This document shows positions 37,487-47,564 of a stretch of 64,000 nucleotides of DNA, in pieces. The notes under the pieces were generated by a model. That model worked only from the letters and a program-made list of their open reading frames with translations, did not search any database and had not been told where the DNA came from. Every line of letters begins with the position of its first letter. Position 1 is the first letter of the stretch. The position numbers were made by a program, and so were the translations under genes. The stretch comes from RPQJ01 sp963731105 (GTDB lineage Bacteria; Pseudomonadota; Gammaproteobacteria; Steroidobacterales; Steroidobacteraceae): positions 124,001 through 188,000 of the forward strand of contig CAVSUM010000024.1 of NCBI GenBank assembly GCA_963731105.1, in the 5' to 3' direction.

Positions 37487-37999
37487 TCAGCGTCCGAAGA
37501 TGGAATGCAGGTGCGCGTGCAGGCGGCGCTGGGTGCGGGCGCTCGCGGTCGCGATGAAGATCGTGTCGTCGCCGGCGATGGTGCCGACGACCTCCGGCCA
37601 GCGCGCCTTGTCGAGCGCGATGGCGACACTCTGTGCCGTGCCGGTCGTCGTGCGCAGCACCGTCATGTTGGGGCCCGCGGCGCGGTATCCCTTGACGAAG
37701 GTCTGCACGTCCTCGAAGTGGCTCGGGGTGAGCGCGTCCTCGACGATGGGCAGCAGGTAACGGTCGGCGCCTTTCACCACGCCGAGCTCGCGCAGGTCGC
37801 GGCTGACGCTCGACTGCGTCGCCTCGAAGCCTTCGGCGTGCAGCCGCGCCACCAGCTCGGCCTGCCGGCCGACCGCGGAGTGGCGCAGGATGCGCACGAT
37901 GGCGTCCCGGCGATGCAGCTGGGCGTGGGGGTCGGTGGCCAAGGGAAGGGCGGTCCGCAGGGGTGAATAAAAACCGCGGTAATTTGCATAAATATGCAC
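37487..37999 (-). CDS. argR: Arginine repressor
   Basis: ArgR family regulator: an N-terminal winged helix (IVRILRHSAVGRQAELVARL, ATQSSVSRDLRELGVVKG) and a C-terminal arginine-binding hexamer domain with GTIAGDDTIFIATAS. The longest frame starts at a GTG (37999) that lies inside the ARG-box and -35/-10 region, so the true start must be further in. TTG at 37942 (LATDPHAQLHRRD) is a candidate, though it lacks a clear ribosome site. First gene of the operon and probably autoregulated. Confidence 0.88.
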   Translation of the reverse strand: MHIYANYRGFYSPLRTALPLATDPHAQLHRRDAIVRILRHSAVGRQAELVARLHAEGFEATQSSVSRDLRELGVVKGADRYLLPIVEDALTPSHFEDVQTFVKGYRAAGPNMTVLRTTTGTAQSVAIALDKARWPEVVGTIAGDDTIFIATASARTQRRLHAHLHSIFGR

Positions 38000-38009
38000 G
38001 CGTTGTCAA
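37981..38009 (-). promoter_or_regulatory. argR operon promoter with ARG-box-like operator
   Basis: The palindrome TGCATA-AA-TATGCA (37985-37998) matches the ARG-box layout TGAATwwwwATTCA with one symmetric A-to-C change. A perfect -35 TTGACA lies just upstream on the minus strand (38009-38004). The box covers the spacer, so ArgR binding would block the promoter. The -10 box is weak by eye (CAAATT near 37986-37981). Confidence 0.7.
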
Positions 38010-38095
38010 GGCAGCGCAGCGCCTCGGCGCAGGGCCGGCGCGGGACGCAATCCGTGCGGCCTGGCGGGTCCGGCAAAAAGACCAAAGACAAAGTA

Positions 38096-38115
38096 CTTTA
38101 CATTGCAGAGTAAAG
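38096..38115. promoter_or_regulatory. Palindrome upstream of the membrane protein/winged-helix operon
   Basis: CTTTAC-ATTGCAGA-GTAAAG, in an AT-richer patch about 50-70 bp before the ATG at 38165. It is a fair candidate operator for the winged-helix protein encoded two genes later. No binding data; read by eye. Confidence 0.4.
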
Positions 38116-38164
38116 CTGCCATGATCGCCGCACCCTACTTCCAGGGCCGGGGAGGCCGACGACC

Positions 38165-38791
38165 ATGACCGAAGACAACATGCGGGTGCTGCGGGATGAC
38201 CTCGCGTTCATGCGCGACCTGGCCCACGACGGCAGCAACACTCCGCTGCTGTTCGGCGGTGTGATGGTGGCCGCTGGCCTGATCTTCGGCCTCGCGTCCG
38301 TCGGCCACTGGCTGATCGCCTCGGGCGTGCTGCGCGTGCCGCCGTGGTGGCTGATGGCCAACTGGCTGACGGCGGCGGGCGTGTTCGGCGTCGTGTGCAC
38401 GCAGCTGGTGCGACGAGCCGGCACCCGGCCCGGCAGTCATTCCGGAGCCAATCGCGCAACCGGCGCAGCGTGGTCCGGGGTCGGTTTCGCCATCTTTGCC
38501 AGCTGGGCCGGGCTCGCCGCGATGGCCGTGGTGACGGGTGACTGGCGGATCATGAACGCGTTTCCCGTGCTGATCCTGGCGCTGTACGGTGCGGCCTGGT
38601 TCGTCGCCGGCGAGGTGAGTCGCCAGGGCTGGCTCAAGCTGGTGGCGCTCGCGGCCTTCATCGGAGCCGTGGTCGTGGGAGCGCTGGCCAGCGGCCCCCA
38701 CCTGATGCTCGCCTACGCGGCCTGCCTCGTGCTCGTCGCCGTCGTGCCCGGGATCGTGCTGATGCGTCGGGAACCCGCGGGTATCGCGTAG
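38165..38791 (+). CDS. Integral membrane protein, six predicted helices
   Basis: 208 residues of unknown function. A short charged N-terminus (MTEDNMRVLRDDLAFMRDLA) precedes about six hydrophobic segments (near 28-50, 60-80, 100-122, 127-147, 155-173, 176-196). This kind of protein is often found upstream of a small winged-helix regulator, as here. It could be the sensor or target of that regulator. First gene of a three-gene unit, divergent from argR. Confidence 0.8.
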   Translation: MTEDNMRVLRDDLAFMRDLAHDGSNTPLLFGGVMVAAGLIFGLASVGHWLIASGVLRVPPWWLMANWLTAAGVFGVVCTQLVRRAGTRPGSHSGANRATGAAWSGVGFAIFASWAGLAAMAVVTGDWRIMNAFPVLILALYGAAWFVAGEVSRQGWLKLVALAAFIGAVVVGALASGPHLMLAYAACLVLVAVVPGIVLMRREPAGIA

Positions 38792-38802
38792 GAGCCGCGG
38801 CC

Positions 38803-39105
38803 ATGGCTGATTTCGATATTGATCGGATCGACGAGGTGATCCACGGCCGACTGCGGCTGGGCGTGATGGCTTACCTCGCCGGCGCCGGGACGGCGGATTT
38901 CAATACGCTCAAGGGGCGGTTGCAGGCCACCGACGGCAACCTCTCCGCACACCTGCGCAAGCTCGAGGACGCCGGCTACGTCGCCGCCGACAAGGCCTTC
39001 GTCAATCGCAAGTCACTGACCACGCTCCGCATCACTGATGCCGGCCGCAAGGCATTCGCGACCTATCTCGACGCCATCGGCCGATTGGTGGACGAACAGC
39101 GATGA
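38803..39105 (+). CDS. Winged-helix transcriptional regulator (HTH_34/MarR-like)
   Basis: 100 residues, a single winged-helix domain: IDEVIHGRLRLGVMAYLAG opening helix, recognition region TDGNLSAHLRKLEDAGYVA, and the wing with KSLTTLRITDAGRKAF. Of the type that pairs with small membrane proteins and has no obvious ligand domain. 11 nt after the membrane gene. Its stop overlaps the next start (ATGA). Confidence 0.88.
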   Translation: MADFDIDRIDEVIHGRLRLGVMAYLAGAGTADFNTLKGRLQATDGNLSAHLRKLEDAGYVAADKAFVNRKSLTTLRITDAGRKAFATYLDAIGRLVDEQR

Positions 39106-39719
39106 CTGATCGGATCCTTGATCTCGCCCGACGCCTGCATGCGCTCGCCCGCACGGGGATGCACTTCTGCCCCAATGAGTACGATCGCGAACGCTACGTA
39201 GAAATCGAGCGGATCGCCGCTGAGTTGCTCACCGGCGCGGTGCCCGCGGACCGCGACGCGCTGCTCGCCGTCTGGCAAGGCGAACAGGGCTACGTCACGC
39301 CTAAGATCGAGGTGCGCGGCGCGGCGTTCCAGGAAGGTCGCGTGCTATTGGTTCGTGAGACCGCCGATGGACGCTGGACCTTGCCCGGCGGCTGGGCCGA
39401 CGTGAACGAGACCCCGTCGCAAGCGATCGAGAAGGAGATCGCGCAGGAATCCGGCTTCCGGGCGCGCGCGGTGAAACTGGCCGCCCTGTATGACCGCAGC
39501 CGCCACGGTCACGGCCCGACGCTGCACAGCTGCTGGAAGGCGTTCTTTCTCTGCGAGATCACCGGCGGCGAGGCGCGCGGCAGCTACGAGACCGACGGCG
39601 TCGGGTTCTTCGATCCGGCCGACCTGCCGCCGATGTCACTTGGCCGCAGCACGCCGCGCCAGGTGGCCCGCATGCTCGAGCACTGGCGCGATCGAAGCCT
39701 CGCCACTGACTTCGACTAA
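39102..39719 (+). CDS. NUDIX hydrolase with N-terminal nucleoside-diphosphate-X domain
   Basis: 205 residues. The first 60 match the helical N-terminal domain of NDP-X hydrolases (LDLARRLHALARTGMHFCPN, RYVEIERIAAELL). The NUDIX box is GWADVNETPSQAIEKEIAQE-SGF, with Lys for Arg and Gln for the first Glu of the REUxEE core; the metal-binding Glu residues that remain should allow activity. Likely substrates are ADP-ribose or a CDP-alcohol. The tail overlaps the convergent tamB stop by 4 nt. Confidence 0.87.
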   Translation: MTDRILDLARRLHALARTGMHFCPNEYDRERYVEIERIAAELLTGAVPADRDALLAVWQGEQGYVTPKIEVRGAAFQEGRVLLVRETADGRWTLPGGWADVNETPSQAIEKEIAQESGFRARAVKLAALYDRSRHGHGPTLHSCWKAFFLCEITGGEARGSYETDGVGFFDPADLPPMSLGRSTPRQVARMLEHWRDRSLATDFD

Positions 39720-42700
39720 CGCTCGATCCGATACTCCACATCCGCGCTCTGGTTCAGGCCAGCCTCGGCCTTGAGCGCCCAGCGCTCGCTCAGGGTGTAC
39801 CGCAGCTTGATGGTGTTGATGGCCTCGGCGATCGAGATGCCGTAGCTCACGAACAGCTTCGGCGACAGGTACTTGCCGAGCACGACCGAGGTGTCATCGT
39901 CGCCGGTCTGCTCCACCGTCACCTCGTCGATGCCATAGCGCGTGCCGAGGCTGCCGAGCAGCAGGCCGCCGCCGCTGACGGCCAGGCTCTGCGCGGCGCG
40001 GTCGAGCGACGCAGCTTCGCCCGACTGCAACGTGTTGATCGAGCGGCCGGTGATCAGGTACGAGAGCGCCTCGTTCTCGGGCATCGCCGGCACGGAACTC
40101 AGGGTGATGAACGGCTCGTCGAGCGTGCCGCGCACGTTGATCGAGACCACGATGTCCTCGTTGCGGATCACGCGGTCGCCGACCAGGTCGAGCGCAGGTG
40201 CGTCGAGCGGCGTCATGCTGTAGCGCAGCTCGCCGCGGCGGATCGTCACGAACTGGCCGAAGGCGCGGTATTCGCCATCGACGATGCGGATCACACCGTC
40301 GCCGCGTACCACGTCGTCGGGCCGGGTCACGACGGCAATCGCGCCGTCGAGCCGCGCCTTCAGGCCCCAGCTGTCGACCCTGACGTCGTCGCCGAGCACG
40401 ACATTGATCCGGCTGCGCACCCGCCCGAGCGTCGACGGACCGGCATCGTCGACCTCCGTGCCGACGATGCGCTCGTCGGACGAAGTGCTCACGGTGGTGC
40501 TCAGGTCCCTGGGCGTGATGCGCGCCAGCGGGATCAGCACTTCGCCCGTCACGTCGAAACCGTCCGCGCCGGCGGTGAACAGCAGGTCGGGCGAGGCGAT
40601 GACGCGAAAGTCCGGAGTATCGGCGACCATCAGCTGGTCGCCCTTCAAGCGCATCTGGCCGGTCATCACGCCGTCGGGCCAGGTGAAGCGGCCGTCGAGG
40701 CCGAGCGTCCCCTTGGCCGTCTTGCCGCTGCCGTCGAACACCAGCTCGTCGCCGACGAAGCGGCCGTCGAGCGTCACGCTGGAGAGCTGCAGGTTGGTGC
40801 GGTAGAGATCGAAGCGGCCGTCGCGGACGTGGAACTCGCCGTTGAAGCGCGGTTCGCCGAGCGTGCCACTCACCGCCAGCGCCGCATCGAGGATGCCGGA
40901 GGAGCGGTCGATCTCCGGCACGAACAGCGGCAGCGCGGTGAGTGCAGTCGACTTGGCGCGGATCTCGCCGCGCAACGGATACCCAGCGAATTCCTGCTTA
41001 GGGTCGCGCGTCACTACCACCTCGCCGTCGAGGTGCGTGCCCTCGACGACGTTCATCGCCAGCGTAGCCCGCAGTTCCTCGGGTTCCGCCGTCAGGTCGA
41101 ACCGTGCGCGCCCGAGGCGTACCTGCTCGGAGCGGAACTGGTTGCGCGGGATGGCGAGCGTCGGGTCGTCGACGTACAACGTCATGGCGCCGACCCACGG
41201 CTGCGTGCCCTGCTGCGTGATCCACCCGGCGGCCTGCAGCTTACCGTCGAGTTCCCGCCAGCCGAGTACCGAACGCAGCAGCCGCTCGAGCGGCCAGTCC
41301 TGCGCGCTGAACAGCACGCGCATCGAGGCGGGCTCTGCAATGCGCTCACCCTCGGCACAGAGGCGCGCGTCATCGGTCTGCAGGCAGATGGGCGCGGCAC
41401 GCAACTGGTCCGGGCCGACCTCGATGGCTGCAGCCTGCAGCAGCGTCGCGCGGCCGTCCGGATAGGCCAGTGTGGCGTCGTCGAGCAGGCCGTGCCAGCG
41501 TCGTGTGGCCACGTCGAACTCGCCGCGCGCCGCGAGCCGCGCATCGAACCCAGGCAGTTGCCGCGTGTCGTCCCTGGTCGACGAAAAGTCGAGCGACAGT
41601 TCGTGCTCTCCGGTGCGGCCCTGCAGCTGGAACCGTGCCGTGTCCAGCAGCACGAAGCCGAGGTCGACCGACGTGGCGCGCAGGTCGACGCGTGATTCGC
41701 GTGCGTCGGTGAGATCGAGGTCGATCTCGCCCTGCAGCGAATCGACGACCGTACTGCCGAAGCGCAGCTGCCGGGCGCGGACATCGGCGTCGAGTTGCGG
41801 TCGTGTCGCGTTGCCGCGTGCCCGGCCCGATGAGACGAGTTCGCCGGACAGGTCGGGGTGCAGCAGCGACAGCGATGCGCACGTCGGCATTCCAGCGCAG
41901 ATCCACGGTGCTGCCCCAGCGGCCGTCGATGTCGACGTGGGACCCGCCGTTCGCGATTCGCACGCCGCGCAGGTCGTAGTTGCCGTTACTGTGGGCGATC
42001 TCGCCGCGCCCGGTGAGCGCCCGTCCGCGCACCGTGCCGGACAGCGACGCGAGCCTGGCAGTCCACGGCGACGTCAGCTCGAAGCCGCGTCCCTCCACGG
42101 TCGCCACGGTGCTGATGCGGCCCGGCAGGTCGGGCCGCAGCATCGCGAGGTCGATGTTCTGCGCCTGGAAACGCGCACTCCACCGCTGGTCCCCGATCCA
42201 CGACACGCGGCCCGAGCCCGACAACCGGCCGCCGAGCGCTGCGCCGTCGATCTGATCGATCACCACCAGCCCGTTGTCGAGGCTGCCGGTGGCCGTGAAC
42301 TGCGCCTCCGGGGCGCCATCGAGCAATGGCGCCCGCGCGTGGGCGTCCACGTCGAAGTGGTACGGCAGCGCACCTTGCAATGTGTAGGTGCCGAGCGTGC
42401 TTTCGACCGCTGCGTCGCCGGTGAGCGGCCAGCGCATCGCCGTCCACTCGCCGCTGAGCGCCAGTTGCGGTGCGCCGCCGGCAAATCGGGCGGTGCCGGT
42501 CGTCGTGAGTGTGAGGCTCGAGCGCGGCAACCAGGCGCGGAACGAGGCGAGTTCCAGGGTCTGGTCCTGCCAGCGACCGTTGCCCTGCACGCGCACCGGA
42601 CCGTCGCCGAACACGTCTGCGGTCAGGGTGCCGTCCAGCCCGAAGCCGTCGGCGCCGACGTCGACGGAGACCGAGCCGCTGGTGCGGGGCAACACACCGG

Positions 42701-43493
42701 CATCGAACCACGGCGTGCCGTCGAACTCCGTGGCGCGCAACGTGCCAACGATGCGCGGCTCACCGGTCAGGTCGAGTGCATTGCCAACGAACGATGCCTG
42801 CGTCGGGGCGGACAGGGTCACCGTGGTGGCCAGCCGATCAAGGTTGCCGCTCACGGCGGCCGCGAACCGCCACGTTTGCTCGTCCGGCAGCTGCCAGCGG
42901 CCGTTCGCAGCAGCGCGCAGGCCGAGCGGGGTGGTCGCGCGCAGCGTGATGGCGCCGTCGACCCGGCCGCGTGGGTCCTCGACCACCAGGTCCGACAGGT
43001 CGATGCGCCAGCGGGTCATCGCCAGCGCGCCGCGCACGGAGGCTACCTGGTAGCGCTGCCCGTCGGCGAGCGTCAGGCCGAGGTTGCGAAGCTGCAGGTC
43101 GGGTACCACGACCTCGAGGAAACGCGGCAGGAAGCGGGTGGCGGAGGGCGGCTGCGGCTCGCGGCGCTTCAGCGTGATCTCCACACCCTCGGCCGTCGCG
43201 TGCTCGAGGAATATGTTGCCGCTCACCAGTGCACGCAGGCCCGCGTCCAAGGTCAGGTCGCGCACGTCGACGTGCACCGCGGCGTGGTCGATCGATACGC
43301 GGCGGAACGTGAGTGGCCCGGCCAGCGTGCCGGACGCGCCGATGGTCTCGATGGTCACGCCGGGCACGCGACGCAGTTGCTCGAGGGCGACGCGCAGCCC
43401 GGTCTCGGTGTGCAGCAGGCGCTGCACGACGAGGAACGGCGTGCCGATCAGCAGCACCAGCAGGACCAGCAACAGCCAGCGCCAGCGCATCAC
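39716..43493 (-). CDS. tamB: Translocation and assembly module TamB (frame break)
   Basis: AsmA-like inner-membrane-anchored bridge protein. One N-terminal helix (WLLLVLLVLLIGTPFLVVQ) is followed by about 1200 residues of repeated beta sequence across the periplasm. The C-terminal TamB domain (DUF490) has LSYLITGRSINT, LGKYLSPKLFVSYG and IKLRYTLSERWALKAEAG, and ends YRIER. A shift near 41885-41892 joins WNADVRIA to SLSLLHPDLSGELV. Joined about 1259 residues. ATG overlaps the tamA stop (ATGA). Works with TamA in outer-membrane protein insertion and lipid transport. Confidence 0.93.
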
Positions 43494-45280
43494 AGCACCT
43501 GCGTGATGTTGAGGTGGAGGCGCGGCCGGCGGCCCGACTCCGACAGCGGCTGGGCGACGTCGATGCCGATCAGCAGCATCGGCAGCCTCCAGCGCACGCC
43601 GATGCCCACCGAGTACTCGAGCGGCGTGCTCCAGTCATTGAAGGCGTTGCCGGTGTCGTAGAACACCGCCACCCGGAAATTGCGCGGCAGGTCGCGCTCG
43701 AGTTCCACGGAGCCCACGATCTTGTGCTCGCCGCCGACGCGCTGGTTGGATCCGGTCGACGGACGAGTCGCTCTCGTCCGCCGGCGGGCTCAGCTCGTCG
43801 AGCGCAAAGCCGCGCACGCTGCGGTCGCCGCCGGCGAAGAAGCGCTGCGAGGCGGGCAGCTCGGAGAATTCGTCCACCCAGCTGGTACCGAACTCGCCGC
43901 GCAGGCGCACGTACCACGGTCCGCTGATCGGCCAGATCCTCTCGCCGCGCGTGTAGAAGCGTACGTAGGACGCATCCGAGCCGAGCGTCGACGGGCTGCC
44001 CGACAGCTCGAAGTAGTACGCCGAGTCGCGCACCCAGCCGGTGAGGAAATTGGGCGGCAGGCTCGAGTAGCTGATGCCGGGGATCAGCAGCAGGTCGGTA
44101 TTCTCGGTGCCGTCCGGAAAGCCGGTCGTTTCCTCCTTGAGTGCAGGAACAGCACGCGCTGCCAGCGTCCCAGCACCTGGGTGAGCCCGGCAGTCAGCTC
44201 GATGCGCTCGCTGTCGAGGTCGCCGAGCTGCTTCGTTGATGTAGCCGGCGGAGAACTCCAGCTTTTCGAGCGCCGGGTCGCCGACCGGAACATGTAGCGC
44301 GCGATGGCCTCCTGCAGCACGCTCGACGCGGTCAGCTCGAGGCGCGAGCGGTGGCCGTGCTGGTTGATGCGGCGATTGTCCCAGGCGAACTTGCCGCGCA
44401 CGTTGGTGTCTGTGCCGTAGCCGAGGCTGACGGAGTAGCGGTCGCGCTTGATCGGCTCGGCCTCGATCGTGATCGGCACGGTCAGCGTCGCGGGATCGCG
44501 CTCGCCCGCGGTGATGCGCACCTCCGAGAAGAAGTTGCTGTCCTCGAGGGCGAACTGCGTGCTGCGGATACGCGAATTGGAGAACGGTATGCCCGGCTGG
44601 AAGCGCACGAAGCGCTGCAGCAGGTCCGGGTCGAGGACGTCCTGCCGCACGGTGACCGCGCCGAAGCTATAGCGGCCGCCAGTGTCGAGCTCGAGGAACG
44701 CGGAGGCCTTGCGGTTCGGCGGATCGACCAGCAGCTCACGCCGCGTCAGCCGGGCGTCGAGATAACCGAGATCGATGGCGGTACGCAGCAGATCCGCCCT
44801 CAGCCGGTCGTAGGCCGCGTGATCGAGACGCTTGCCCGGCTGCAGTACGCTGGCCGGTGCCAGCGCGAGCAGGTCAGGCTCATTGCTGCCGGCGCCCTGC
44901 AACTGCACCTGCACCTCGTCCATGCGCACCGGCTCGCCGGGCTGGATCTTCAGGCGCACGATCCAGCGCGGATCGTCGCGGCTGGTGCGGCTGCGGATGG
45001 TCGGCTCGTAGTAGCCGAAAGGGCGCAGGCCGTCGGCGGCCTCGTCGACGGCCCGGTCCGCCAGCCGGCGCACCTGCGCGTCGGTCAGGTCGTCGCGCTC
45101 GGTGTAGCGGGCCAGGGTCAGGTAACCGCGCACGTTGTTCGCGATCTCGCGGTCGACGCCCTGGATGTCGATCTCGATGCGGTCGGCAGCGCCCGCGCTG
45201 GCGGCGAACGCGAGCGACAGCAGCACGCCGCACCACGCAATCGCGCGGCGCAGGTGCAGCACGCGTCGGGCAACGCTCAT
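43490..45280 (-). CDS. tamA: Autotransporter assembly factor TamA (four frame breaks)
   Basis: Omp85-family outer-membrane barrel with N-terminal POTRA domains. ATG at 45280, signal peptide (AIAWCGVLLSLAFAASAGAA), POTRA region to about residue 260 (DIQGVDREIANNVRGYL, SNFFSEVRITAGE), then barrel strands (YSVSLGYGTDTNVRGKFAW). Breaks near 44285, 44235, 44145 and 43765. The conserved FAGGDRSVRGFALDEL (the Omp85 RGF region) and the barrel end RPRLHLNITQVL lie in separate frames. Joined about 597 residues. Between NRDE and tamB with overlaps on both sides. Confidence 0.9.
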
Positions 45281-46054
45281 CCAGGCTGACCCGAAAACTC
45301 GAAGCGTGACGCGCCACTCTGCGCGCCGGTGGGCTCGAAACGTCGCTCGTAGACCGTCGTGCCTGCCATCGTACGTTACCAGCACGACCGTCGAGCAGCG
45401 CGTGCCGTAGCGCTCGTGGCGCACGAACGGCGCCGACAAGGCCCGCTCCAGGTCCGCCGGCAGGCCGGCGTCGGGAGCGGTGTCGAGGGCGGCGGGCGTG
45501 CTGTCGCCGAGCAGGTCCAGCAGCGTGGCCGGCGCAGGGTCGGAGTCGTGCAGCACGGCTGCGAAGCGTTCACGCGTGCGTACCAGCTTCGGCCACGGCT
45601 CGTCGAGTCGGTGGTTGCTCAGCCCGTAGATGCCCGGGCCCAGCACGCGCGGCGCCGTGCCGCCGACATTCGTGTAGTAGTGCAGGCCCGTCGCATCGCC
45701 GAGCAGCAGGTTGAAGCCGGCGTATTGCGTTGCCCGCTGCTGCAGCTCGTCGAGGTAACGTGCAGCGCCACTTCCGCTGCGCAGGAATGCAGGCACCAGC
45801 TCGCCGCGCGACGGAGCGTCGGCACGGGTCGCGGCATCGGCCTCGCGGAAGTTGGTCACCAGACCGAAGCGTCCCGAGCGCGACAGGCCGAGCCAGGTGC
45901 CTCCGGCGCGCAGGTCGCGACCGGCGAGGACATCGGGCGCGTCGCTCCACCAGTCCACCGGCGCGGTCGGACGCTCATGGAATTCGTCGCGATTGCCAGC
46001 GACGATGAGCCGGTAGCGCGGATGGGTTTGCCAGGCGACGACGAGCAGGCACAT
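45277..46054 (-). CDS. NRDE/TANGO2 family protein (frame break)
   Basis: Ntn-like hydrolase-fold protein homologous to eukaryotic TANGO2, which is implicated in haem and lipid handling. Starts MCLLVVAW (Cys2 is the potential nucleophile) and has the name-giving AGNRDEFHERPT, LAGRDLRAGGTWLGL and NHRLDEPWPKL blocks. The frame breaks near 45365-45375: after STVVLVTYDG the sequence should run MAGTTVYERRFEPTGAQSG and stop at 45277, overlapping the tamA ATG (ATGA). Joined about 259 residues. First gene of the tam unit. Confidence 0.88.
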
Positions 46055-46109
46055 GGTGGCGACATTGTAAGGCGGCGCAACAGCGCTACGCCGTGCATGG
46101 GCGCGTGCG

Positions 46110-46707
46110 TCAGGTGGCGGCGGGTGGCTGCTTGCTTGTTGCGGCCGAACAGCACGCGGCCCGCCTTGCGGGCGGCCCACCACAGCAGCGCGACCACGGC
46201 GACGAAGCACAGCACCGGCACGGCGATCGCCAGCACGGCGACACCCGTCGCACCGATGGTCTCGACCGTGCTCACGACCGGGTTCGCCAGCCCGCCGGTC
46301 ATCAGGCCGGACTTGGCGCGGATCAGTGCGGTGCTGCCCTTGGTCAGGCCTGCCGCGCCACCGCCGGCGATCACGGCCACCGGCCACAACACCGCCGGCG
46401 GGATGTCGGTCATCACCGCCGCACTCGCCACCACGCCCGCGGCCACGGTGGCAGGGCCGGACAGCACGTCGAGCGCGTGGTCCACGCCCGGGATGTAGTA
46501 GGCGAGCGTCTCGATCACCGCCGCGGTGCCGAGCGTGACCAGCGCCGGCGTGCTGGCCAGCCACTGGAAGGTGTCGGTCAGCGGCAGGTAGCCGAAACGC
46601 GCGGCGAGGCCGGCGATCAGCAGCGGCACGAAGATGCGGAAGCCGGTGGCGGCAGCGAGGCCGATGCCGAGCGCGACGCCGACCAGCGAGCCGAGCGAGA
46701 AATCCAT
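46110..46707 (-). CDS. DUF4126 membrane protein
   Basis: Small polytopic membrane protein of unknown function. Hydrophobic helices cover LVGVALGIGLAAATGFRIFV, the PATVAAGVVASAAVMTDIPP region and VLAIAVPVLCFVAVVALLWW. As read, the frame runs on into the NRDE gene. A one-base correction near 46128-46135 (duplicated CAAG) would end it at a TGA at 46110, giving about 199 residues, normal for the family. I use that end. Confidence 0.72.
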
Positions 46708-46777
46708 GGGGTGATCCGGGGTGGTGTGGCGTTCCTGCCGCGGCCGCCATCGTGCCGCATCGCAACCACGGCGACAA

Positions 46778-47545
46778 TCACGCGGCGACGAGCGCGTCCC
46801 AGGCGGTCTTGGCGATCAGCGCGCCGACCACCAGCAGGAACACGATGCGCACGAAACCGCTGCCGCGGCGGATCGCGAGCTGGCTGCCGACTTGCGCACC
46901 GGCGACGTTGCAGGCCGCCATGGCGAGCCCGAGCAGCCAGTAGAGCTCGCCCGTGATACCGAACAGGATGATCGCCGCGACGTTCGCCGCGGCGTTGACC
47001 ACCTTCGCCGACGCCGAGGCGTGCAGGAAGTCGAGGCCGAAACCGCGCACGAACAGGAACACGAGGAAGCTGCCGGTGCCCGGGCCGAAGAAGCCGTCGT
47101 ACAGCCCGATGATCCCGGCGCCCGCGGCGCCGAGCGCCCGCCAGCGCCTCGCGTGGCCGCGCGGGCGATGCTGCAGGCCGAAGTCCCGGTGCAGCAGCGA
47201 GTAGGCCAGCACCAGCGTGAGCAGCACCGGCACCATCGCGCGGAACCGGTCCGGCGGGATGCGCGTGGCGATCCACGCACCCACCAGCGCGGCGAGGAAC
47301 GCCGCGGCTGCGGCGGGCAACACCAGCTGCCAGTCGATGCGCACGTGACGCATGTAGCGGAAGATCGCGCTGGTCGTGCCCGCGAAGCCGGCGAGCTTGC
47401 CGGTGCCGAGCAGGGTGGTGTGCGGCGCCGCCGGAAACGCGGCAAACAACGCCGGCAGCTGCACCAGGCCGCCGCCGCCGGCCATCGCGTCGACGATGCC
47501 GGCACCGAACGCGGCGACCAGCACGAACGCGATCTCGAGGCTCAC
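46778..47545 (-). CDS. TSUP family permease (YfcA/TauE-SafE-like)
   Basis: 255 residues, about eight membrane helices. The repeat signature of the family is visible: GAGIVDAMAGGGGLVQLPAL near the N-terminus and GLYDGFFGPGTGSFLVFLFV in the middle, followed by SAKVVNAAANVAAIILF. These proteins export or import sulfonate- or sulfite-like anions; YfcA substrates are not settled. Frame intact. 19 nt after nudC on the same strand. Confidence 0.92.
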   Translation of the reverse strand: MSLEIAFVLVAAFGAGIVDAMAGGGGLVQLPALFAAFPAAPHTTLLGTGKLAGFAGTTSAIFRYMRHVRIDWQLVLPAAAAAFLAALVGAWIATRIPPDRFRAMVPVLLTLVLAYSLLHRDFGLQHRPRGHARRWRALGAAGAGIIGLYDGFFGPGTGSFLVFLFVRGFGLDFLHASASAKVVNAAANVAAIILFGITGELYWLLGLAMAACNVAGAQVGSQLAIRRGSGFVRIVFLLVVGALIAKTAWDALVAA

Positions 47546-47564
47546 GCGTGCGTGCCCGGCGCGT

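Noticed and set aside
44084..46777. Apparent fusion of a DUF4126 region, NRDE and TamA in one 897-codon frame
   Set aside because: The joins are made by frame breaks. The natural NRDE tail and stop, overlapping the tamA start, are found in the adjacent frame.
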